In this document: piece by piece, positions 28,701-36,019 of the stretch
Layout of the letters: each line of letters opens with the position of its first letter
Numbering within the stretch: position 1 is the first letter of the stretch
Assembly (NCBI RefSeq): GCF_001885215.1
Contig: NZ_CP018091.1
Location: 2,356,001-2,420,000 of the forward strand
DNA length: 64,000 bases
Direction of reading: 5' to 3'
From: Synechococcus sp. SynAce01
Lineage (GTDB): Bacteria > Cyanobacteriota > Cyanobacteriia > PCC-6307 > Cyanobiaceae
Program-made: the position numbers and the translations under genes
Notes under the pieces: generated by a model
What the model saw: only the letters and a program-made list of their open reading frames with translations
Told to the model about the DNA's origin: nothing
The model's database searches: none

Positions 28701-29725
28701 ACGGCCCCGACCTCGCTACCACCTATCTGGGCCTGCCCCTCTCCTCACCGCTGGTGGTCGGCGCCGCCGCGCCGCTCAGTGCTGACCCCGACTTGATCCC
28801 GCGCCTGGCTGAGCAGGGCGCTGCGGCCGTGGTGCTTCATTCACTCTTCCTCGAGCAGATCGAGCACGACTGGCAGGAATGGGAGCACCACCAGCAGCAT
28901 GGCAGCGAGAGTTTTGCTGAATCGCTGAGCTTTGTGCCGCCCAATGCCCCCACGCACCTCGGCATCGCGGGCTACCTGCAGGAGATTGAAAGCGCCCGCC
29001 GCCGGGTGGACATCCCCATCATCGCCAGCCTCAACGGAAACGCAGGCGGCCACTGGGCCGGCACGGTGCGGGCGATCGAGCAGGCCGGTGCGCAGGCGAT
29101 CGAGCTCAACCTCTACGCCGTGCCTACCGATGCCGAGCGCAGCGGCGGCGAACTGGAGGAAGAGCAGCTGGCGATCGTGTCCACGGTCTGCACGGCCACC
29201 CGTCTGCCGGTGGCCGTAAAGCTCAGCCCCAGCTACACGAACCTGGCTCATTTCGCCCGTCGCCTCCACCAGGCCGGTGCTCGCGGACTGGTGCTGTTCA
29301 ACCGCTTCTTCCAGCCTGACATCGACATCGAAGCCCTTGAGCATGTCTCGAATGTGCTGCTCAGCTCTGCTGCCGATCTGCGCCCGCCGCTGCGTTGGAT
29401 CGCCCTGTTAGAAGGCCAGGTGCCGCTGGATTTCGCCGCCAGCGGCGGCGTCGCCCACGGCACCGACGTGGTGAGGCTGCTGATGGTGGGCGCCAGCGTC
29501 ACCATGGTGGTGTCGGACTTGCTGCGCCATGGCCCCGGTCAGCTGCGGCAGCTGGAAACCGAGCTCACTGGCTGGCTCGAACAGCACAACTACGCCTCCG
29601 TGCAGGACTTGCGGGGCTGCATGAGCCAGCGGCGCTGCCCCGACCCGGCCGCTTTCGAGCGGGCCCAGTACGTGCGGGCGATCAGTACCAGTCCAGCCGG
29701 CAGCGCTCTAGGCACCCATCTGTGA
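28697..29725 (+). CDS. Dihydroorotate dehydrogenase-like flavoprotein
   Basis: The 342-residue protein has the TIM-barrel of class 1 dihydroorotate dehydrogenases: TTYLGLPLSSPLVVGA at the N-terminus, IIASLNGNAGGHW, AIELNLYAVP (about 135), PVAVKLSPSYTNL and DFAASGGVAHGTDVVRLL with the FMN-phosphate loop. The tail MSQRRCPDPAAFERAQY departs from pyrimidine-pathway enzymes. In cyanobacteria this paralogue is often found beside PFOR, and here it overlaps nifJ and hypD. I therefore doubt a pyrimidine role and infer a redox function linked to pyruvate or hydrogen metabolism; the substrate is unknown. Confidence 0.8.
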   Translation: MNGPDLATTYLGLPLSSPLVVGAAAPLSADPDLIPRLAEQGAAAVVLHSLFLEQIEHDWQEWEHHQQHGSESFAESLSFVPPNAPTHLGIAGYLQEIESARRRVDIPIIASLNGNAGGHWAGTVRAIEQAGAQAIELNLYAVPTDAERSGGELEEEQLAIVSTVCTATRLPVAVKLSPSYTNLAHFARRLHQAGARGLVLFNRFFQPDIDIEALEHVSNVLLSSAADLRPPLRWIALLEGQVPLDFAASGGVAHGTDVVRLLMVGASVTMVVSDLLRHGPGQLRQLETELTGWLEQHNYASVQDLRGCMSQRRCPDPAAFERAQYVRAISTSPAGSALGTHL

Positions 29726-30852
29726 GCGCCCTGCTGGAGCCCTTCCGCCGGCCGGAGCGGGTGCGGCGCCTCACCGCCGAACTGCGCCAGGCCACCACGC
29801 GTCCCTGGACCCTGATGGAGGTCTGCGGCGGCCAGACCCACGCGATCCTGCGCCATGGTCTCGACCGTCTGCTGCCCGATGGTCTGGAGCTGATTCACGG
29901 ACCCGGCTGCCCGGTCTGCGTCACTCCGGCGGCGGCGATTGATCGGGCCCTGGAGCTGTCCACCAGCCCCGGGGTGATCCTCTGCTCCTACGGCGACATG
30001 CTGCGGGTGCCGGGATCGGCGGGCCGCAGCCTGCTGGAACAGCGTGCCGAAGGCGCCAATGTCCGGGTCGTCGCTTCACCCCTCGATGTGCTTGCCATCG
30101 CCCGAGATCATCCAGGCTGCCGTGTGGTGTTCTTCGCGGTGGGCTTCGAGACCACAGCGCCGGCCACCGCCTTGCTGGCCCATCAGGCCTGGCGGTCGGG
30201 GCTTACCAACTTGGCTCTGCTTGTGGTGCATGTGCGGATCCCCCCGGCGATGGAGGCGTTGCTGGCAGCTCCGGAAGGCCGTGTGCAGGGCTTCCTGGCC
30301 GCTGGCCACGTCTGTGCGGTGATGGGTAGCGAGGAGCTGGAGCCGATCTGCCAACGCTTCCGCGTGCCGGTGGTGGTCACGGGTTTCGAGCCGGTGGACC
30401 TGCTGGAGGGAGTGTTGTGCTGCGTGCGGCAGCTGGAGCGGGGCGAGAGCAGGGTGGAGAACGCCTATACCCGCGCCAGCCCGCCGCAGGGAAACGCTGC
30501 GGCCCGGGCCCTGATCGCGCGGGTGTTCGAGCCGGTGGATCAGGAATGGCGTGGCCTTGGCGTGTTCCCTGCCAGCGGTCTGCGCCTGCGGCCGCCCTAC
30601 GACGCCCTTGATGCCGATTTCATGCAAGCGTCTTCTCCTGGAATCCCAGCAGCCTCTCTTGGCAGCCCCTCTATCTGCATCAGCGGCCGGGTTCTGCAGG
30701 GCCTGGACCGCCCCACAGACTGCCCCTCCTTCGGGGTGGCCTGCACGCCGGAGCGGCCGCTGGGGGCACCGATGGTGTCTGCGGAAGGGGCCTGCGCCGC
30801 CTACTGGCACTATCGCCAACGGGACGGCAGCGCTGCAGCCGGGGTGCCCTGA
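29722..30852 (+). CDS. hypD: Hydrogenase maturation iron-sulfur protein HypD
   Basis: The 376-residue protein is the scaffold on which Fe(CN)2CO is built with HypC. Motifs are MEVCGGQTHAILRHGL (about 33), HGPGCPVCVTP (about 61), GFETTAP (about 140) and the C-terminal [4Fe-4S] region DCPSFGVACTPERPLGAPMV with EGACAAYW. The start is GTG 29722, overlapping the preceding stop; the longer upstream frame lies inside the DHOD-like gene. HypE follows after 3 bases. Confidence 0.95.
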   Translation: MSALLEPFRRPERVRRLTAELRQATTRPWTLMEVCGGQTHAILRHGLDRLLPDGLELIHGPGCPVCVTPAAAIDRALELSTSPGVILCSYGDMLRVPGSAGRSLLEQRAEGANVRVVASPLDVLAIARDHPGCRVVFFAVGFETTAPATALLAHQAWRSGLTNLALLVVHVRIPPAMEALLAAPEGRVQGFLAAGHVCAVMGSEELEPICQRFRVPVVVTGFEPVDLLEGVLCCVRQLERGESRVENAYTRASPPQGNAAARALIARVFEPVDQEWRGLGVFPASGLRLRPPYDALDADFMQASSPGIPAASLGSPSICISGRVLQGLDRPTDCPSFGVACTPERPLGAPMVSAEGACAAYWHYRQRDGSAAAGVP

Positions 30853-30855
30853 GCG

Positions 30856-31905
30856 ATGGAGATCATGCACGGAGTCGGCTGCCCCATGCCCTCAGATCCC
30901 GCCGAACGGGTTCAGCTGGGCCATGGTGGCGGCGGCGGCCTCAGCCAGCGGCTGATTGAGGAGCTGTTTGTGCCGGCCTTCGGTCCCGCCGATGGGGTCC
31001 TTCACGATGCTGCCACGCTTGCTGCTGGGCCTGGGGCACTGGCCTTCACCACCGACTCTTATGTGGTGCGGCCCTTGGTTTTCCCTGGCGGCGACATTGG
31101 CCGGCTGGCGGTGATCGGCACCGTCAACGACCTGGCGATGGTGGGCGCATGCCCCTTGGCCCTCAGCCTGGCTCTGATCCTGGAGGAAGGCCTGGCGATG
31201 GCCATGCTTCGGCACATAGTGGCTGCCATCCGCACAGTGGCTGCGGAGTGCGGCGTTCCGGTGGTGACCGGCGACACCAAGGTGGTGGAGCGGGGCAAGG
31301 GGGATGGCATTTTCATCACCACCAGCGCCGTGGGCCGCCTGGGGCCGGGTCCCGCCATCGGCCCACCTGCGGTTCAGCTCGGTGACGCGATCCTGGTGAG
31401 TGGCGATCTGGGACGCCACGGGGTGGCGATCCTGGCGGCACGCCAGGAGCTGGGCTTCCGTACGGATCTGCAAAGTGATTTGGCCTCGCTCCTGCCGGCG
31501 GTGCAGGCGCTGCTGGCGGAAGGGCTGGCCGTGCATGCCCTGCGGGACCTCACCCGCGGTGGGCTCGCCAGCGCGCTCACTGAAATCGCCCGCGGCGTCG
31601 GGCTGGAGCTACGGATCCAGGAGGCGGCCGTGCCGATTGCGCCCGCTGTGGCCAGTGCCTGCGCCCTATTGGGCCTTGACCCGCTGGCCATGGCCAACGA
31701 AGGCCGCCTCGTCCTGTTCCTACCCACCGCCCAGGCGGAGCAAGCCCGTGCCGTGCTTCAGACCTTCCAGCCCGAAGCCGCGATCATCGGCACGGTGGCC
31801 GCTGCCGGTAGCGCTATGGGCGGCATCGTGCTGCTGGAGAACGCCTACGGGGTGCTTCGGCGGTTAACGCTGGGCCAGGGCGAGCAACTGCCGCGCATCT
31901 GCTGA
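30856..31905 (+). CDS. hypE: Hydrogenase maturation protein HypE
   Basis: The 349-residue PurM-like ATPase dehydrates the thiocarbamate carried on its C-terminal Cys to thiocyanate and gives the cyanide to HypCD. The glycine-rich VQLGHGGGGGLSQRLIEELF, TVNDLAMVGA and TGDTKVVERGKGDGIFI are visible. The chain ends PRIC, with the functional Cys as the last residue. It closes the hyp operon and is convergent with cysK, 12 bases away. Confidence 0.96.
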   Translation: MEIMHGVGCPMPSDPAERVQLGHGGGGGLSQRLIEELFVPAFGPADGVLHDAATLAAGPGALAFTTDSYVVRPLVFPGGDIGRLAVIGTVNDLAMVGACPLALSLALILEEGLAMAMLRHIVAAIRTVAAECGVPVVTGDTKVVERGKGDGIFITTSAVGRLGPGPAIGPPAVQLGDAILVSGDLGRHGVAILAARQELGFRTDLQSDLASLLPAVQALLAEGLAVHALRDLTRGGLASALTEIARGVGLELRIQEAAVPIAPAVASACALLGLDPLAMANEGRLVLFLPTAQAEQARAVLQTFQPEAAIIGTVAAAGSAMGGIVLLENAYGVLRRLTLGQGEQLPRIC

Positions 31906-31917
31906 CCACTGCGGCAG

Positions 31918-32898
31918 TCACACCAGCGCCAGGCCAGCCGAATCGAAGACCCCTTCAAACAGCACAGAGCTGAGATAGCGCTCGCCGGAATCGGGCAGCA
32001 CCACAACGATCGTTTGGCCTGCGTAGGCCGCTTCGGCGGCCAGGCGAAGGGCCGCCACCGTGGCCGCTCCGCAGGAGATCCCCGCCAGGATGCCTTCCTC
32101 ACGCATCAGCCGCCGGGCCATCTCCACGGCCTCTTCGTTGCTGACGGCTTCCACCCGATCCACCAGGCTGAGGTCGAGGTTATCGGGTACGAAACCGGCG
32201 CCGATCCCCTGGATTTTGTGGGGCCCAGGCACCAATGGCTGCCCCTGCATGGCTTGGCTGATCACCGGGCTGTTCTCCGGTTCGACCGCCACCGACACCA
32301 GGGGCTGGCCCAGGGTGGTCTTGATGTAGCGGCTGACGCCGGTGATCGTGCCGCCGGTGCCCACGCCCGCCACCAGCACATCCACGGTGCCTTCGGTGTC
32401 GTCCCAGATTTCCGGGCCGGTGGTGTCGTGGTGGATCTGGGGGTTGGCGGGGTTGGAGAACTGCTGCAGCAACACGTAGCGCTCGGGATCGGAGGCGGCG
32501 ATCTCACGGGCGCGGCCCACGGCTCCTGTCATGCCGAGCCGGCCTTCGGTGAGCTCCAGTTGGGCGCCATAGGCGGCCAGCAGCTTGCGCCGCTCCAGGC
32601 TCATCGTCTCCGGCATGGTGAGGGTGAGCGGCAGACCCCGCGAAGCCGCCACGAAGGCCAGGGCAATGCCGGTGTTGCCGCTGGTGGGCTCGATCAACTC
32701 CTTGCCAGGACCGAGCAGGCCATCTTTCTCCGCCTGCCAGATCATCGCCGCGCCGATCCGGCATTTCACCGAGAAAGCCGGGTTGCGCCCCTCAATTTTG
32801 GCCAGCACCGTGGCCTTGCTCTCGCCCACCACCCGGTTGAGCTTGACCAGCGGGGTGCGGCCGATGCTGAGGCTGCTGTCGGCGAAGATCGTGGTCAT
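31918..32898 (-). CDS. cysK: Cysteine synthase A (O-acetylserine sulfhydrylase)
   Basis: The 326-residue PLP enzyme makes cysteine from O-acetylserine and sulfide. The PLP lysine lies in [14 protein letters not shown] (Lys45). The substrate loop is [12 protein letters not shown] and the phosphate-binding glycine loop is [15 protein letters not shown]. The C-terminal [14 protein letters not shown] is typical of CysK. A Cys follows the PLP Lys where many relatives have Asp. It is a single gene on the minus strand between hypE and the exchanger. Confidence 0.95.
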   Translation of the reverse strand: MTTIFADSSLSIGRTPLVKLNRVVGESKATVLAKIEGRNPAFSVKCRIGAAMIWQAEKDGLLGPGKELIEPTSGNTGIALAFVAASRGLPLTLTMPETMSLERRKLLAAYGAQLELTEGRLGMTGAVGRAREIAASDPERYVLLQQFSNPANPQIHHDTTGPEIWDDTEGTVDVLVAGVGTGGTITGVSRYIKTTLGQPLVSVAVEPENSPVISQAMQGQPLVPGPHKIQGIGAGFVPDNLDLSLVDRVEAVSNEEAVEMARRLMREEGILAGISCGAATVAALRLAAEAAYAGQTIVVVLPDSGERYLSSVLFEGVFDSAGLALV

Positions 32899-32976
32899 CG
32901 GTGGATCCCTGGCATCAACGAGGCAAAACTATTTTCAGACTTCGACCCTAGGCAAGGGGAGCAAAAGTCTTGTGGT

Positions 32977-33000
32977 TTTGGCTTTGGCTTTGGCTTTGGC
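32977..33000. repeat. Short tandem repeat (TTTGGC)x4
   Basis: Four perfect copies of the hexamer TTTGGC lie between the cysK start and the stop of the exchanger gene. The run is a simple-sequence tract of the kind that changes length by slippage. Confidence 0.9.
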
Positions 33001-33013
33001 TGTCTGGCAGAGA

Positions 33014-34150
33014 TCAGGCCCTGAGCCGCTTCTCGGAGCGCCAGTAGCCGGCCGACTGGACCACCAGGAGCAAAACAACTGCCGGGACCACCACCAGCAG
33101 GGTGAACCATTGCAGCGGAGCACTCAGCTCGGGCTGCACATAAGGCACAACTTGCTCCAGCAGGAAAAGGCCGTACAGGCCGAGCAAGATCCCCCCCTCG
33201 CGGCGGGTGATCACTCCGCCTGTCCAGAAGATCGGCAGGCAGGCCAGGGTGGTGGCCACCATGATCGGCAGATCCCGCTGAATCATGGTCGGGTCGACCG
33301 TGAGGCCCCGGCTTCCCGAGAGAAAGGCGCAGCTGCCCAGGATCAGCATCTGGTTCATCAGGTTGCTGCCCACCACGTTGCCGATCGCCAGATCGCCCTT
33401 GCCCCGCAGGGCCGCCACGATTGAAGTGACCAGTTCCGGCATCGAGGTGCCGGCCGAAACGATCGTCAGTCCGATCACGGTCTGGCTCACCCCCAGGCCA
33501 AGGGCGATCGCCGTGGCCCCCTTCACCAGAATCTGCGACCCCCAGATCAGCACGGCCAGGCCGGCCACCAACTTGATCAGGGCCGGCTTCAGGCTGATGT
33601 CTGACTCGCCTAGATCCAGGTCGTTATCTCCCTCGGAACCGCCTTCTTTGGACAGACCGCCTTGAGAATCGGCGGCCTCGGAGATTTTGGCTTCCCTTGA
33701 TGTGCGAATTTCCCAGATGGTGTTGATCACCAGGGCCACCAGCAAGGCCACACCCGCCTGCCAGGTGACCCGCCCGGCCGAGGCCATGCCCCACACCGCC
33801 ATCGATACCGCCAGCAGGATCGGCACGTCACGGCGGACGAGCCGGCTCTGCACCCGCAACGGCAGGATCACGGCGCTGCAGCCCAGCACCACCATCATGT
33901 TGAAGATGTTGCTGCCGACCACATTGCTCACGGCCAGATCATCGGAACCCTGAAGCGTGGACAGCAGGCTCACGAACAGTTCCGGTGTGCTGGTGCCCAG
34001 AGCGACGACGGTGAGCCCGATCACCAGCTGAGGGATACCAAATAGCAGGGCCAGCGCCACCGAACCCTGAACGAACAGCTCGCCGCCTCCGAACAGCAGC
34101 AGGATTCCAACGACGATCTCCACGACGCTGAGCACGGCAGGGCTGAGCAC
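33014..34150 (-). CDS. CaCA-family Ca2+/Na+ (cation) exchanger
   Basis: This 378-residue membrane protein has the two inverted alpha-repeats of the YrbG branch of the calcium/cation antiporter family. They are VVALGTSTPELFVSLL with SNVVGSNIFNMMVVLG in the first half, and IVSAGTSMPELVTSIV with GNVVGSNLMNQMLILG in the second. An acidic loop (LSKEGGSEGDNDLDLGESD) joins the halves. It should exchange Ca2+ for Na+ or H+. The start is uncertain because the first codons lie in an imperfect direct repeat (GTGCTCAGCCCTGCCGTGCTCAGC-like); GTG 34150 is given. It is divergent from bicA. Confidence 0.87.
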   Translation of the reverse strand: MLSPAVLSVVEIVVGILLLFGGGELFVQGSVALALLFGIPQLVIGLTVVALGTSTPELFVSLLSTLQGSDDLAVSNVVGSNIFNMMVVLGCSAVILPLRVQSRLVRRDVPILLAVSMAVWGMASAGRVTWQAGVALLVALVINTIWEIRTSREAKISEAADSQGGLSKEGGSEGDNDLDLGESDISLKPALIKLVAGLAVLIWGSQILVKGATAIALGLGVSQTVIGLTIVSAGTSMPELVTSIVAALRGKGDLAIGNVVGSNLMNQMLILGSCAFLSGSRGLTVDPTMIQRDLPIMVATTLACLPIFWTGGVITRREGGILLGLYGLFLLEQVVPYVQPELSAPLQWFTLLVVVPAVVLLLVVQSAGYWRSEKRLRA

Positions 34151-34322
34151 GGCAGGACGGCGAGAGGCAGGTGGGAGTCTGACGGGTCATGGGACTGGTG
34201 TCCTGCCTCCTTCGTTTCCGCTGGCGGCTCTGCAGCGTGTTGCCACAGATCCAGGGCAAAGCAAGGGATGGCATCGGTGCAGTTTCTAAGGTTGCTCCGC
34301 GCCGCACTCCAGCCACCCGTTG

Positions 34323-35969
34323 ATGATCACCAATCGCATCAACTTCCATCATCTCAAGGGTGATCTGTTCGGGGGTGTCACCGCTGCGGTGATTGCCCTG
34401 CCGATGGCGTTGGCCTTTGGTGTCGCGTCCGGGGCTGGGGCCGCTTCCGGTCTGTGGGGGGCGGTGCTGGTGGGATTCTTTGCCGCCCTGTTCGGAGGCA
34501 CTCCCACCTTGATCTCCGAACCCACCGGTCCCATGACCGTGGTGATGACGACGGTGATCGCTGGCCTCACTGCCGCGAATCCGGAGAACGGCATGGCCAT
34601 GGCCTTCACGGTGGTGATGCTGGCCGGCGCCTTCCAGATTCTCTTCGGACTGCTGAAGCTGGGTCGTTACATCACGATGATGCCCTACACCGTGATCTCG
34701 GGCTTCATGTCCGGGATCGGCATCATCCTGATCATTCTTCAGATCGGTCCGTTCCTGGGCCAGGCCATTCCCCCCCGCGGTGTGATGGGGACCCTGCGGG
34801 CGATCCCTGAGTTGCTGGGCCAGACGCAGCCGATCGAAACCTTTCTGGCGCTGCTCACGGTGGCGATCATCTGGTTCACGCCCTCCCGGTTCAAGCAACT
34901 GGTGCCCCCCCAGTTGTTGGCTCTGGTGGCGGGAACGGTGATCTCTTTGCTGATCTTCGGTGGTGAGGACATCCGCCGCATCGGCTGGATTCCCTCCGGT
35001 CTCCCGCCTCTCCAGCTCCCCACCTTCATGCCCGGCGAAATCCAGCGCATGCTTTTCTATGGCGCGGTGCTGGGGATGCTGGGCTCCATTGATGCCCTGC
35101 TCACCTCGATGGTGGCCGACAGCCTCACCCGCACCGAGCACAATTCCAACAAAGAGTTACTGGGGCAGGGCCTGGGCAATGTGGTCTCCGGCCTGTTCGG
35201 TGGCATCGCCGGAGCCGGTGCCACGATGGGCACGGTCGTGAACATTCAGGCCGGCGGTCGCACGGCCCTCTCCGGCCTGACCCGGGCCGTCGTGTTGATG
35301 GTGGTGATCCTGGGAGCCTCGGGGCTGGCCTCCTCGATTCCGATGGCCGTGCTCGCCGGCATCGCCCTCAAGGTGGGGATCGACATCATCGACTGGGGCT
35401 TCCTCAAGCGGGCCCATCACCTCTCGATGAAGGGGGCCCTGATCATGTACGGGGTGATTCTGCTCACGGTCCTGGTGGATCTGATGGTGGCGGTGGGGGT
35501 TGGGGTGTTCGTGGCCAACTTCCTGACGATCGAGCGGATGAACACCCTGGAATCGCAGGGGGTAAAGGCGATCAGCACCGGCGATGGCGATACCGATCTA
35601 TCGGTGGCAGAAAAGCGGCTGCTGGATCAGGCGAAGGGCAAGGTGCTGCTGTTCCAGCTCAATGGAGCCATGATTTTTGGGGTGGCCAAGGCGATCTCCA
35701 GAGAACACAACGCCATCACCAGCTGCGATTCCGTCATCTTTGACCTCACGTCTGTGACCCACCTGGGTGTCACGGCGGCCCTGGCCCTCGAGAACGCGGT
35801 GGAAGAAGCGGTCGAGAAGGGCCGCGCCGTCTATGTGGTGGGTGCCACGGGCACCACCTTCCAGAGGCTCGAAAAACTTCGGATGTTCGAGATCTTGCCC
35901 CCTGAGCGGGTGACCCTCTCCCGCCTCGTTGCCCTCAATCAGGCCGTGGCCAAGGCCGGCGTGGCGTAA
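34323..35969 (+). CDS. bicA: SulP-family sodium-dependent bicarbonate transporter BicA
   Basis: The 548-residue protein matches cyanobacterial BicA closely from recall: HLKGDLFGGVTAAVIALPMA at the N-terminus, GGTPTLISEPTGPMTVV (about 60), SLTRTEHNSNKELLGQG (about 262) and GAGATMGTVVNIQAGGRTAL (about 296). A C-terminal STAS domain (about 430-548, VIFDLTSVTHLGVTAALALE) follows 12-14 membrane segments. BicA brings in HCO3- with Na+ at high flux and low affinity. ATG 34323 is preferred to the TTG one codon earlier. It is followed after 50 bases by the P-type ATPase, and three same-strand genes here form a likely operon. Confidence 0.93.
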   Translation: MITNRINFHHLKGDLFGGVTAAVIALPMALAFGVASGAGAASGLWGAVLVGFFAALFGGTPTLISEPTGPMTVVMTTVIAGLTAANPENGMAMAFTVVMLAGAFQILFGLLKLGRYITMMPYTVISGFMSGIGIILIILQIGPFLGQAIPPRGVMGTLRAIPELLGQTQPIETFLALLTVAIIWFTPSRFKQLVPPQLLALVAGTVISLLIFGGEDIRRIGWIPSGLPPLQLPTFMPGEIQRMLFYGAVLGMLGSIDALLTSMVADSLTRTEHNSNKELLGQGLGNVVSGLFGGIAGAGATMGTVVNIQAGGRTALSGLTRAVVLMVVILGASGLASSIPMAVLAGIALKVGIDIIDWGFLKRAHHLSMKGALIMYGVILLTVLVDLMVAVGVGVFVANFLTIERMNTLESQGVKAISTGDGDTDLSVAEKRLLDQAKGKVLLFQLNGAMIFGVAKAISREHNAITSCDSVIFDLTSVTHLGVTAALALENAVEEAVEKGRAVYVVGATGTTFQRLEKLRMFEILPPERVTLSRLVALNQAVAKAGVA

Positions 35970-36019
35970 TCGCTGCCGGACCGCGCTAAAGCATGGGGCG
36001 TCCGCGATCCTCTGTCGCC

